A stretch of DNA of 39,726 nucleotides, taken from NCBI GenBank assembly GCA_002317155.1, contig DCIR01000054.1, forward strand, positions 1 to 39,726, written 5' to 3'. A program made the position numbers and the translations under genes. The notes beneath the pieces were generated by a model. The model did no database searches and had not been told where the DNA came from. It saw only the letters and a program-made list of their open reading frames with translations. Source of the DNA: Lachnospiraceae bacterium UBA1721. Its GTDB lineage: Bacteria > Bacillota > Clostridia > Lachnospirales > Lachnospiraceae. Numbering within the stretch: the first letter of the stretch is position 1; each line of letters begins with the position of its first letter. This document shows positions 17,026 to 25,454 of the stretch, piece by piece.

Positions 17026-17064
17026 AAAAAACCTCGCATAATATTTATTATTTAATCGAATATA

Positions 17065-18738
17065 TTAGTTGTTCTTAGGCATTTCAAGTACTGCACCTCT
17101 GTTACCGCTGGTAACCATCTGGCAGTAGCGTGAAAGATATCCTGTAGTAACCTTAGGTTCACGAGGCTGCCACTTTGCTTTTCTGGCAGCAAGCTCTTCG
17201 TCTGAAACCTTAAGTTCAAGCTTCATCTCAGGAATGTTGATTGAAATTATATCGCCTTCTTCAACAAGAGCAATAGGTCCACCTACAGCTGCTTCAGGAG
17301 ATACATGTCCGATAGATGCTCCTCTTGAAGCTCCTGAGAAACGACCGTCAGTAATAAGTGCTACTGTTGATCCAAGTCCCATACCTGCAATAGCTGATGT
17401 AGGATTAAGCATTTCTCTCATTCCGGGACCACCCTTAGGTCCTTCGTATCTGATTACAACAACATCGCCTGCAACAATCTTTCCACCCTTGATTGCAGCA
17501 ATAGCATCCTCTTCACACTCGAATACACGAGCAGGACCTTCGTGAACCATCATTTCTGCTACGACTGCAGAGCGCTTAACAACTGATCCATCGGGAGCAA
17601 GATTACCCTTAAGTACTGCAAGTCCACCTGTTGTAGAGAAAGGATTGCTTACAGGTCTGATTACTGTTTCATCCTTGTTAACCGCATTTGCAATGTTCTC
17701 ACCAACTGTCTTACCTGTTACAGTCATACACTCTGTATTAAGAAGTCCAATATCTGCCAACTCCTTCATGACAGCCCATACACCGCCTGCTTCATTGAGA
17801 TCCTCCATGTATGTAGGACCTGCAGGAGCAAGATGACAAAGATTAGGGGTCTTTTCAGAAATAGGATTTGCATATGCAATATCAAAGTCAAATCCGATTT
17901 CATGAGCAATTGCAGGAAGGTGAAGCATTGAGTTGGTAGAGCATCCAAGTGCCATATCAACAGTAAGTGCGTTAAGAATTGCTTCCTTAGTCATAATCTG
18001 ACGAGCTGTTATTCCCTTTCTGTACATATCCATAACTGCATAACCAGCTTCCTTAGCAAGACGGATACGTGCTGAATAAACTGCGGGAATAGTTCCGTTA
18101 CCTCTAAGGCCCATACCAAGAGCCTCGGTAAGGCAGTTCATTGAGTTAGCAGTATACATACCTGAGCAAGAACCACATGTAGGGCATACATTCTCAACAA
18201 AATTATCAACATCCTCTTCTGTCATGGTTCCGGCAGCATATGACCCAACTGCCTCAAACATAGAAGAAAGTGAACGCTTCTGTCCGCCTACATGACCTGC
18301 AAGCATAGGACCACCTGAAACAAATACAGTAGGAAGATCAAGTCTTGCAGCAGCCATAAGAAGTCCGGGAACGTTCTTATCACAGTTAGGTACCATAACA
18401 AGTGCATCAAACTGATGAGCAAGTGCCATACACTCGGTTGAATCAGCTATAAGGTCTCTTGTTACAAGTGAATACTTCATTCCGATGTGACCCATTGCAA
18501 TACCATCGCATACTGCAATAGCGGGGAATACTACAGGTACACCACCTGCTTCTGCTACTCCGAGCTTTACAGCATCGACAATCTTATCAATATTCATATG
18601 GCCGGGAACGATTTCATTGTATGAGCTTACGATACCAACCATAGGCTTCTTCATTTCATCTTTTGTAAATCCAAGTGCGTTAAATAAACTTCTTGCAGGC
18701 GCCTGCTGCATACCCGCTCTTGCGTTATCACTTCTCAT
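17065..18738 (-). CDS. ilvD: Dihydroxy-acid dehydratase
   Basis: An Fe-S enzyme that dehydrates 2,3-dihydroxy-isovalerate and -methylvalerate to the 2-oxo acids for Val/Leu/Ile. It has 557 aa. Cluster and signature regions are visible: EIVPGHMNIDKI, VCDGIAMGHIGMKYSL, the cluster cysteine in NCDKNVPG (C119) and CPTCGSCSGMYTANSMNCL (C190). The C-terminal signature is ALITDGRFSGASRG.SIGHVSPEA. A clear GGAGG lies seven bases before the ATG at 18738. It lies between leuB and ilvB in one transcription unit. Confidence 0.97.
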   Translation of the reverse strand: MRSDNARAGMQQAPARSLFNALGFTKDEMKKPMVGIVSSYNEIVPGHMNIDKIVDAVKLGVAEAGGVPVVFPAIAVCDGIAMGHIGMKYSLVTRDLIADSTECMALAHQFDALVMVPNCDKNVPGLLMAAARLDLPTVFVSGGPMLAGHVGGQKRSLSSMFEAVGSYAAGTMTEEDVDNFVENVCPTCGSCSGMYTANSMNCLTEALGMGLRGNGTIPAVYSARIRLAKEAGYAVMDMYRKGITARQIMTKEAILNALTVDMALGCSTNSMLHLPAIAHEIGFDFDIAYANPISEKTPNLCHLAPAGPTYMEDLNEAGGVWAVMKELADIGLLNTECMTVTGKTVGENIANAVNKDETVIRPVSNPFSTTGGLAVLKGNLAPDGSVVKRSAVVAEMMVHEGPARVFECEEDAIAAIKGGKIVAGDVVVIRYEGPKGGPGMREMLNPTSAIAGMGLGSTVALITDGRFSGASRGASIGHVSPEAAVGGPIALVEEGDIISINIPEMKLELKVSDEELAARKAKWQPREPKVTTGYLSRYCQMVTSGNRGAVLEMPKNN

Positions 18739-18800
18739 TGTGATTCCTCCAATTGAAATATTATTAATTCAAATATAGTGTATTAAACCTTAATATTTAC

Positions 18801-18836
18801 GAATCTACATTGTCTGAGTATAGACTTGTTAGATTC
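18801..18836 (-). other. Bulged stem-loop spanning the leuB stop codon
   Basis: On the minus strand, GAATCTA...TAGATTC (7 bp) encloses an inner GTCT/AGAC stem. The 5' arm contains the leuB TAA. No T tract follows, so it may be an mRNA processing or stability element in the leuB-ilvD junction rather than a terminator. The remainder of the 90-base gap shows no T-box or other recognisable leader. Confidence 0.35.
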
Positions 18837-19911
18837 TTTCGCAGAGAAGGTCACCCATCTCTGAGCATGAAACCTTTGTGGTTCCTTCTGAATAAATATC
18901 AACGGTACGATAGTTATCTTTAAGTACCTGACGAACTGCATTTTCTACTGCATCTGCTTCCTTATCAAGATCAAAGCTGTATCTGAGCATCATTGCTGCA
19001 CTGAGAATGGTAGCAATAGGATTTGCTATGTTCTGTCCTGCAATATCCGGTGCAGAACCATGGCTGGGCTCATAAAGACCAAACTTTGAATCATTGAGGC
19101 TGGCACTTGAAAGCATACCGATAGAACCGGTTACCATACTTGCTTCGTCTGAAAGAATATCACCAAACATGTTCTCTGTAAGGATTACATCGAACTGTGC
19201 AGGATTCTTAACAAGCTGCATAGCACAGTTATCAACAAGCATATGCTCTACTTCAACCTCAGGATAATCAGCAGCTACTTCATTTACAATCTTTCTCCAA
19301 AGTCTTGATGAATCAAGAACATTAGCCTTATCTACAGAAGTAACCTTCTTGCGTCTCTTCATTGCAATCTCAAATCCCTTGATTGCGATTCTTCTGATCT
19401 CGTGCTCATAGTAAGTAAGTGTATCTACAGCCTTAAGCTCTCCGTTTTCTTCAACAGTACATCTGTCACCGAAATAGAGACCACCTGTAAGCTCACGCAT
19501 AATAAGCATATCAAAACCTGCAGCACTGATTTCCTCCTTAAGAGGGCAAGCAGCTGCTAATTCCTCGTAAAGATAAGCAGGTCTAAGGTTTGCAAAAAGA
19601 TTAAGAGCCTTTCTGATCTTAAGAAGTCCTGCCTCGGGTCTCTTCTCAGGGGGAAGCTTGTACCAAGGTGATGTAGATGTGTTTCCACCAATTGATCCCA
19701 TAAGTACTGCATCAGCAGCCTTTGCGGTAGCAATTGCCTCATCAGTAAGAGGAACACCGTGAACATCAATAGAAGCACCACCCATAAGAATATCGGTATA
19801 CTTCATTTCGTGACCGAACTTTTTTCCTACAGCATCAAGAACTTTTTTAGCCTGTGCTACGATTTCAGGACCGATTCCATCACCGGGAATACATGTAATA
19901 TTAAGTACCAT
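18829..19911 (-). CDS. leuB: 3-isopropylmalate dehydrogenase
   Basis: Oxidises and decarboxylates 3-isopropylmalate to 2-oxoisocaproate in leucine synthesis. It has 360 aa in the isocitrate/isopropylmalate dehydrogenase family, with N-terminal ITCIPGDGIGPEIV, the substrate arginines around RPEAGLLKIRKAL and MRELTGGLYFG, and the metal/NAD signature NMFGDILSDEASMVTGSIGMLSSA. AAGGAG lies nine bases before the ATG at 19911. The yajC terminator ends only about 22 bases upstream, so leuB must be transcribed by read-through, or the hairpin is regulated. leuA and leuCD are not in the window. Confidence 0.96.
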   Translation of the reverse strand: MVLNITCIPGDGIGPEIVAQAKKVLDAVGKKFGHEMKYTDILMGGASIDVHGVPLTDEAIATAKAADAVLMGSIGGNTSTSPWYKLPPEKRPEAGLLKIRKALNLFANLRPAYLYEELAAACPLKEEISAAGFDMLIMRELTGGLYFGDRCTVEENGELKAVDTLTYYEHEIRRIAIKGFEIAMKRRKKVTSVDKANVLDSSRLWRKIVNEVAADYPEVEVEHMLVDNCAMQLVKNPAQFDVILTENMFGDILSDEASMVTGSIGMLSSASLNDSKFGLYEPSHGSAPDIAGQNIANPIATILSAAMMLRYSFDLDKEADAVENAVRQVLKDNYRTVDIYSEGTTKVSCSEMGDLLCERI

Positions 19912-19932
19912 TTATCTAATCTCCTTTTTGCA

Positions 19933-19957
19933 GAAAAAGGGCAGCCATGGCTGCCCT
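19933..19957 (-). terminator. Intrinsic terminator between yajC and leuB
   Basis: A perfect 20-base palindrome (19938-19957) has nine-base-pair GC-rich arms (AGGGCAGCC/GGCTGCCCT) and a minimal AT loop. Five T follow on the minus strand. The T tract ends about 22 bases before the leuB ATG. Confidence 0.8.
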
Positions 19958-19971
19958 GAATCTTTTCTATA

Positions 19972-20331
19972 TTATGCCTCTGTACTTGATTCAGATTTCT
20001 CAACCTTGCTGATAGCTGACTTATCCATGGGGATACGGCAGTTACGGTTGTTTCCAAACTCTACAATTACTGTATCATCAGTAATATCGATGATAATTCC
20101 ATAGAAACCGGAAGTGGTAAGAACGCAATCACCAACTCCCATATTACTAAGCATTTCCTTGACTCTCTTCTGTTCCTTCTTCTGAGGTCTCATGAAGAAA
20201 AACCACATTGCAAAAATAATAACACCGTAAATAGCTACCATTGAAATGATGCTAAACCATCCGGCTCCTGAAGACGCTTCACCTTCTGCACCAGCCGCAG
20301 CTGTTTCGGTCAAAAGTACTAAATAATTCAT
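19972..20331 (-). CDS. yajC: Preprotein translocase accessory subunit YajC
   Basis: A small single-span membrane protein that associates with SecDF-SecYEG during protein export. It has 119 aa: a short Ala/Gly/Glu-rich outer segment, one helix at about 27-47 (ISMVAIYGVIIFAMWFFFMRPQKKEQKR) and a cytoplasmic domain with the family motif GVGDCVLTTSGFYGIIIDITDDTVIVEF. CATTAGGAGGCTTACA directly precedes the ATG. It lies downstream of tgt, the common bacterial order tgt-yajC. A separate promoter precedes it and a terminator follows it. Confidence 0.95.
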   Translation of the reverse strand: MNYLVLLTETAAAGAEGEASSGAGWFSIISMVAIYGVIIFAMWFFFMRPQKKEQKRVKEMLSNMGVGDCVLTTSGFYGIIIDITDDTVIVEFGNNRNCRIPMDKSAISKVEKSESSTEA

Positions 20332-20373
20332 TGTAAGCCTCCTAATGCTATGATAAAAAAGTATAACGAATTT

Positions 20374-20402
20374 ATATTACACAATAAAACCTATATGGGC
20401 AA
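20374..20402 (-). promoter_or_regulatory. Candidate yajC promoter
   Basis: TTGCCC (20397-20402), a 17-base spacer and TAATAT (20374-20379) on the minus strand in the 88-base tgt-yajC gap. Confidence 0.5.
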
Positions 20403-20419
20403 GTGTTTATATTATCTTT

Positions 20420-21559
20420 TTATTCTTCACCGGCCGCAAAACTATCCAGCATACTCTTTTTATATGCGGCAAATCTTCCCTCATCTAATGCATTTCTGAT
20501 TTCTGCCATCATATTATTATAGAAATAAAGATTATGAAGAACGCAAAGTCTCATTCCAAGCATTTCATCAGCACAGAGAAGGTGTCTGATATAAGCTCGT
20601 GAATATCTTGAACATGCTGGACATTTACACTCTTCTGATATCGGTCTCATGTCATTCTTATACTTAGCATTTTTCATGTTAAGCTTACCATGATTGGTAT
20701 ATACATGGCCGTGTCTTCCGTTGCGTGAAGGATATACACAATCGAAGAAATCAATGCCTCGTTCAACACCTTCCAAAATATTTGCAGGTGTTCCTACTCC
20801 CATAAGATATGTTGGTTTGTTCTGAGGAAGATACGGTACAACATGATCGAGAATATCATACATCTCTTCATGTGTCTCACCTACTGCAAGCCCACCCACA
20901 GCATATCCCGGAAGATCAAATTCAGAAATCCTCTTAGCATGTTCTATACGAATATCAGGATATACAGCTCCCTGATTTATACCAAAGAGAAGCTGTTCTT
21001 TATTAATGGTGGTCTCCAGACTGTTAAGTCTGTCCATCTCTTTCTTACAACGCTCGAGCCATCTTGTTGTTCTGTCAACCGAAGGCTGTACATATGATTT
21101 TTCAGCCTTTGCAGGAGGACATTCGTCAAATGCCATTGCTATAGTAGAAGCAAGATTTGACTGAATCTGCATACTTTGCTCAGGACCCATAAATATGAGT
21201 CTTCCGTCAACGTGAGAGTGGAATGTAACGCCTTCTTCCTTAATCTTACGAAGTCCTGCAAGCGAAAATACCTGAAACCCGCCTGAATCTGTAAGAATAG
21301 GCTTATTCCATACCATGAACTTATGTAAACCACCAAGATCATGAATAAGCTGATCTCCCGGTCTTACATGAAGATGATATGTATTGGACAATTCAATCTG
21401 GCAACCAATGTTTTCAAGGTCTTCAGTTGATACGGCACCCTTAATTACTCCCACAGTACCTACATTCATAAACAGAGGAGTCTGAACAGTTCCGTGCACA
21501 GTTGTAAATTCAGCCCTTTTTGCTCTGCCTTCAGTTTTTAACAATTTATATTCAGTCAA
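20420..21559 (-). CDS. tgt: tRNA-guanine(34) transglycosylase
   Basis: Exchanges G34 for preQ1 in GUN-anticodon tRNAs during queuosine synthesis. The 379-aa length is standard. The general-base Asp D91 is in LTDSGGFQVFSL. The nucleophile D273 is in FFDCVYPSRNGRHG. Zinc ligands are C311, C313, C316 (CKCPAC) and H342 (LHNLYFY), with the expected 26-residue spacing to the His. The ATG at 21559 overlaps the last 8 bases of the VanY-type gene. yajC follows. Confidence 0.97.
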   Translation of the reverse strand: MTEYKLLKTEGRAKRAEFTTVHGTVQTPLFMNVGTVGVIKGAVSTEDLENIGCQIELSNTYHLHVRPGDQLIHDLGGLHKFMVWNKPILTDSGGFQVFSLAGLRKIKEEGVTFHSHVDGRLIFMGPEQSMQIQSNLASTIAMAFDECPPAKAEKSYVQPSVDRTTRWLERCKKEMDRLNSLETTINKEQLLFGINQGAVYPDIRIEHAKRISEFDLPGYAVGGLAVGETHEEMYDILDHVVPYLPQNKPTYLMGVGTPANILEGVERGIDFFDCVYPSRNGRHGHVYTNHGKLNMKNAKYKNDMRPISEECKCPACSRYSRAYIRHLLCADEMLGMRLCVLHNLYFYNNMMAEIRNALDEGRFAAYKKSMLDSFAAGEE

Positions 21560-22484
21560 GATAAATCTCCCAAAATTCTTCGAGTGCCAGACCTTCCGTG
21601 TACATTACGGTCGCAGCTTCTACACCGACATACCTAAAATGCCAGGGCTCATACTCTATCGTGGTAATATATTCTTTATCCTTAGGATATCTGAGAATAA
21701 ATCCATATTTATGTGCATTTTCAGCAAGCCATACACCGGCCTTTGTATTTTCAAAGCCTTCACTTAATGATTTATATGAATCGCATAAAAAATCAAAGCA
21801 CAAACCGGCTTCATGCTCACTGGTTCCGGGTATGGTAACTGCCTGGCCGGCAAGCTTATACGCCTCAAGATAACTCATTCCGGTATTCATAAACTTATTT
21901 ATTTTATTATTATAAAGCATTACCTGCATAGCAGAAGTTCTGTAAGGTGATGCTATATATAATCCGGTTCCTGCATCTCTCGCGTCTCTGATCAAAAGCA
22001 ACAGGTCTTCTATTACTCGCTTATCACACGTCCATGAACCATAAATAGTTCCAAGCTCAACAGAATAATCCTCAGGTATAGAATGCGTCTTATTGATTAA
22101 AATAAGTCTCCAATCATCAGCATCGAACTGATAACCATCATAATCAGCATCAGGATCATATGTGTTTATTTTATTGGCTATTCCATATCTTGCGAGCGCA
22201 CTATTAAGCACAGCGTCAGTTAAATATAAATCAGATGTATTTTCTGCGGGAATCTCTTCAGCAGATTCTTCAGAAGAAATCTCTGCGCCATCGCCTTCAA
22301 CTTCTTCTGTTAATTCCACGTAAAAATCATCATTACCTGTATTGCTCGCCTCGACCTCCGCAGATGTGAGGCTTGCAAATACAGGAATAACCAATGCTGT
22401 GCATAAAGGAATTGCTATTCTTTTTTTAATTTGATTTATAACGTTGAGAACACCCCTCAAACGTCCAGGGTTATTGTTAGTCAT
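21552..22484 (-). CDS. VanY-type D-alanyl-D-alanine carboxypeptidase (M15B)
   Basis: A secreted or membrane-anchored zinc peptidase that trims the terminal D-Ala from peptidoglycan stems. It has 310 aa. A basic/hydrophobic export segment lies at about 18-42, then an acidic, low-complexity linker rich in Glu/Ser at about 55-85, and the catalytic domain at about 88-310. The catalytic and zinc motifs are complete: SPYRTSAMQ, GTSEHEAGLCFDF (H224, D231) and EPWHFRYVG (E279, H282). The start is not firmly fixed, since only a weak site precedes the ATG at 22484. It follows the propeller gene by 19 bases and overlaps tgt by 8, so the three are co-transcribed. Confidence 0.92.
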   Translation of the reverse strand: MTNNNPGRLRGVLNVINQIKKRIAIPLCTALVIPVFASLTSAEVEASNTGNDDFYVELTEEVEGDGAEISSEESAEEIPAENTSDLYLTDAVLNSALARYGIANKINTYDPDADYDGYQFDADDWRLILINKTHSIPEDYSVELGTIYGSWTCDKRVIEDLLLLIRDARDAGTGLYIASPYRTSAMQVMLYNNKINKFMNTGMSYLEAYKLAGQAVTIPGTSEHEAGLCFDFLCDSYKSLSEGFENTKAGVWLAENAHKYGFILRYPKDKEYITTIEYEPWHFRYVGVEAATVMYTEGLALEEFWEIYLD

Positions 22485-22503
22485 AGTAAAAATACATTTC
22501 TAA

Positions 22504-23550
22504 TTATAATTTGTGGAACATAATGCAGTTAGGAGTATGAATCTTCATGGGCTTGCCATTCATAACCATTGTATGAGCCTTAAGGTCGATAGCAAAGAAA
22601 GTCATACTGTTTGTCTCATGATTAAGTGAAACAAGATATTTGTTGTTAGGGAAAATCTCAGCATCCTTAGGATACTCACCTGCAATAGGTAGCATAAAGT
22701 TCTTCTTGATTTTACCGGTCTTTTGATCAACATCGTATACAGCTACGGAATTATCTCCGGCAATTGATGTCAAAAGATAGTTATAATCAGTAGAGAAGCT
22801 GAATGCACTTACTGCATTTGTACCATATTCCCACTTTAATACTTGCTGTGACTGTACCTTGGTAAAGTAAGGAAGGTTATTCTTAAATTCATACTCATAT
22901 ACATCAATAAAGCACTTCTGCTCATGAAGAATATATATGAATTTACCGTCCTTAGAAATCTTAATATGTCTGGGAGCAGATTCAAGTTCACTTCTGATGA
23001 TATCAACTAAACGCATTTTTCCGTTAACAGTATCAAGAGAATAAACGTTTACATGGTCCATACCCTGATCTGCAACGAGAAGATATCTGTTATCATGAGT
23101 CATTCTCGCGCAGTTAATATGAGGACGGAAATTACGGTTAGCCATACTTCCCATACCCTTGTGATAAATCTCATCGGTAATCTTTCCGATTGAGCCATCA
23201 TCATTTAACGCAAGAACAGTAAGTTTACCATCATGATATCCTGCAACAAAAAGATACTTATCAGTATAGTCTGTTGATACATAGCATCCTCTCATACCAT
23301 TGATTGCTGCAGCATTAATAAATTCAAGTGCACCGTCAGGCATAATCTTAAATGCTTCAACGCCCATATCGGTGATTGAATATAAATATTTTCTGTTATG
23401 TGATTCGGCAAGATATGAAGAATTGGTGATCTCTACCTTATCTTTTTCGATAAATCTTCCATTATCAATATCTACATCATAAATACGAATTCCGTGATTA
23501 TCTCCCTGAGTATAGGTTGATACATATGCAACATATTTGTTTTTAGCCAT
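22504..23550 (-). CDS. Lactonase-type seven-bladed beta-propeller protein
   Basis: A 348-aa protein of the 6-phosphogluconolactonase/YbhE (Lactonase, PF10282) type. It has repeated blade motifs: YVSTYTQGDNHGIRIYDVD, YLYSITDMGVEAFKIMPDG, YLFVAGYHDGKLTVLALNDDGSIG, FRPHINCARMTHDNRYLLVADQG. The RPH...D and PRHIKISKDGKFIY positions match conserved family positions. There is no signal peptide. Most family members are unassayed, so 6-phosphogluconolactonase activity is only a possibility. It is the first gene of a unit with the VanY-type peptidase and tgt, and diverges from aroC. A GGAG site lies about 10 bases before the ATG. Confidence 0.85.
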   Translation of the reverse strand: MAKNKYVAYVSTYTQGDNHGIRIYDVDIDNGRFIEKDKVEITNSSYLAESHNRKYLYSITDMGVEAFKIMPDGALEFINAAAINGMRGCYVSTDYTDKYLFVAGYHDGKLTVLALNDDGSIGKITDEIYHKGMGSMANRNFRPHINCARMTHDNRYLLVADQGMDHVNVYSLDTVNGKMRLVDIIRSELESAPRHIKISKDGKFIYILHEQKCFIDVYEYEFKNNLPYFTKVQSQQVLKWEYGTNAVSAFSFSTDYNYLLTSIAGDNSVAVYDVDQKTGKIKKNFMLPIAGEYPKDAEIFPNNKYLVSLNHETNSMTFFAIDLKAHTMVMNGKPMKIHTPNCIMFHKL

Positions 23551-23578
23551 AACTGTTGAACTCCAATCTGATGTCTGA

Positions 23579-23613
23579 ATTATAAGAACTGACTAATACG
23601 CACATTTTTGTGC
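23579..23613 (-). promoter_or_regulatory. Possible promoter and inverted repeat for the propeller gene
   Basis: A perfect TATAAT (23579-23584, minus strand) lies 28 bases before the ATG. No good -35 is present, but the perfect inverted repeat GCACA-TTTT-TGTGC (23600-23613) occupies the place where it would be, as in activator- or repressor-controlled promoters. Confidence 0.3.
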
Positions 23614-23667
23614 ATTACATATTTTAACACATAAATGAATTTTTGAATATAAAATAAATATGATGTT

Positions 23668-23696
23668 TTGACTTATATATGCATTACTGATAATAT
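23668..23696 (+). promoter_or_regulatory. aroC promoter
   Basis: TTGACT (23668-23673), exactly 17 bases, then TAATAT (23691-23696), a near-consensus sigma-A promoter. The predicted start is about 50 bases before the aroC ATG. Confidence 0.7.
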
Positions 23697-23753
23697 ATTC
23701 ATTATTAAAAAATGATTGTTGCAGTTATTTGCAGCAAGGATAAAGAGGTTGAT

Positions 23754-24851
23754 ATGGCCGGATCATCATTTGGTAATATATTCAGAATAACTACCTGGGG
23801 CGAATCCCATGGCGCTGCTCTTGGCGTTGTAGTAGACGGAGTTCCTGCAGGTGTAGAACTATGTGAGGAAGATATTCAGCAGTTTCTCGACAGACGTAAG
23901 CCCGGAACAAATGCTTTATCTACTCCCAGAAAAGAGGATGATAAGGTAGAAATTCTTTCCGGTGTATTCGAAGGTAAAACAACCGGTTGTCCTATTTCAA
24001 TGCTTGTCAGGAACACCTCACAGCACTCACAGGACTACAGTGAAATCGCTTCATACTATCGTCCCGGTCATGCAGACTTTACATTTGATGAAAAGTATGG
24101 TTTCCGCGATTACAGAGGTGGCGGACGCTCTTCAGGCAGAGAAACTATCGGCAGAGTTGCCGCAGGTGCTATTGCTTCTAAGATATTATCTACTCTTGGA
24201 ATAAGTGTAGAGGCTTACACAACCGCCATTGGTCCGGTAAATGCAAGTCTTGATAATTACAGCCGTACAAATGTATTAAATAACCCTACCGCAATGCCAG
24301 ATAATGAAGCTAATGAAAAGGCTTTGGAATATGTAGCTCAGATGAGAAGCGAATACGATTCTGTCGGCGGTGTAATGGAATGTAAGGTTACCGGTCTTCC
24401 CGCAGGTCTTGGAGATCCTGTATTTGAAAAGCTCGATGCCAATCTTGCAAAATCAACAATGAGTATTGGTGCTGTCAAAGCAGTAGAAATTGGTGATGGT
24501 GTTAAGGTAAGCACTTCTCTTGGAAGTGAGAATAATGATTCATTCATTATAAATGATGGTGAAGTTACAAAGAAAACCAATCACAGCGGTGGTATTCTGG
24601 GCGGAATAAGCGATGGTGCCCCAGTGATTGTTCGTGCATATGTAAAACCAACACCTTCAATATTTAAGAATCAGGACACCGTAAATAAATCAAATGAAGA
24701 AATCAGTGTTCAGATAAAGGGACGTCACGATCCCATTATTGTTCCCAGAGCTGTAGTTGTATTTGAATGTATGACTGCAATAACTATACTTGATGCTCTT
24801 CTCTTGAATATGTCTGCTACAATAGATGGAATTAAAAAATTCTATTCATAA
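23754..24851 (+). CDS. aroC: Chorismate synthase
   Basis: Last step of the shikimate pathway: converts EPSP to chorismate using reduced FMN. From the ATG at 23754 it has 365 aa. Signatures in order are GESHGAALGVVVDGVPAG, FDEKYGFRDYRGGGRSSGRETIGRVAAGAIA, and RHDPIIVPRAVVVFECMTAITILDALL. An in-frame ATG 42 bases upstream would add a non-conserved 14-residue tail. The downstream ATG has GAGG five bases away and starts exactly where homologues do (MAGSSFGNIFRITTWGESHG). It is a single-gene unit with its own promoter and terminator. Confidence 0.97.
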   Translation: MAGSSFGNIFRITTWGESHGAALGVVVDGVPAGVELCEEDIQQFLDRRKPGTNALSTPRKEDDKVEILSGVFEGKTTGCPISMLVRNTSQHSQDYSEIASYYRPGHADFTFDEKYGFRDYRGGGRSSGRETIGRVAAGAIASKILSTLGISVEAYTTAIGPVNASLDNYSRTNVLNNPTAMPDNEANEKALEYVAQMRSEYDSVGGVMECKVTGLPAGLGDPVFEKLDANLAKSTMSIGAVKAVEIGDGVKVSTSLGSENNDSFIINDGEVTKKTNHSGGILGGISDGAPVIVRAYVKPTPSIFKNQDTVNKSNEEISVQIKGRHDPIIVPRAVVVFECMTAITILDALLLNMSATIDGIKKFYS

Positions 24852-24871
24852 ATGATGTGTATAACTAAAGA

Positions 24872-24933
24872 GAGCTTATTAAGAAATAAATTTAAGTGTG
24901 ATACTTAATCATTTCTTAACAAGCTCCTTTTTT
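24872..24933 (+). terminator. aroC terminator with its 3' arm inside the converging gene
   Basis: The 16-base arms at 24872-24887 and 24911-24926 pair with one mismatch on the plus strand (G-U on the minus strand). A nested TTAAGT/ACTTAA stem lies in the loop. CC and six T follow on the plus strand. The 3' arm and T tract are also the last codons of the DUF5662 gene, which ends at 24909. Confidence 0.75.
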
Positions 24934-25454
24934 ATTGCCTTAAAAGTTTCTTTTTCGCCTTTTTCTGCAAGCATTTCCAAATAATGTAACAACCTGCTCC
25001 TGGTATATTCATGTAATGGTGCTTCATGAGTACCTGTAAAATAATAGTCCAATGGATCTTTATCAGTATACTTATCTCCTCTGTATACCTTGCTGGCAGC
25101 TATTCTATCCATAAGCATCTCAGCAATATATCTATCAGGCATCGGAACAGGCACCATTATATCATCACCATTTTTCCTATAATGAGAACTGTAATCAATC
25201 CAATACTCATAATGATGCTTATTTCTGCCTTTATGATGTAACCAGGCAGATGAATAACCGATATCTTCACGTTCTGCATTATTGGGACTTCTATCGCCCT
25301 GGAAATATTTTGCTCCAACCATAAATTCGCTGGGGCTAAACTTGGATAAATCATGAGTCAGTCCCTGCCAATATAATCCAATAGCAAAGCATCCTTTACG
25401 TACAAGGCGGCGATGACGTGCTATAGTACAGAAATGTTTCCATGCTTTACCCAT
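24909..25454 (-). CDS. DUF5662 family protein
   Basis: A 181-aa soluble protein of the clostridial DUF5662 type. It is rich in His and aromatics, with THDLSKFSPSEF (36-45 region) and HHKGRNKHHYEYW around 73-85. This His/Asp pattern suggests a metal-binding, HD-like site, but no activity is known to me. Its ATG overlaps the stop codon of the GlgX-like gene (TAATG), so the two are translationally coupled. Its last codons form half of the aroC terminator. A link to the glucan protein is only implied by this coupling. Confidence 0.82.
   Translation of the reverse strand: MGKAWKHFCTIARHRRLVRKGCFAIGLYWQGLTHDLSKFSPSEFMVGAKYFQGDRSPNNAEREDIGYSSAWLHHKGRNKHHYEYWIDYSSHYRKNGDDIMVPVPMPDRYIAEMLMDRIAASKVYRGDKYTDKDPLDYYFTGTHEAPLHEYTRSRLLHYLEMLAEKGEKETFKAIKKELVKK

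Noticed and set aside
18739..20000. T-box or leucine leader upstream of leuB or ilvD
   Set aside because: The gaps are 60-90 bases and lack the T-box AGGGTGGNACCGCG sequence or a run of Leu/Ile codons.
23712..23753. 14-residue N-terminal extension of aroC
   Set aside because: The extension is not conserved in chorismate synthases and the ATG at 23754 has its own ribosome site.
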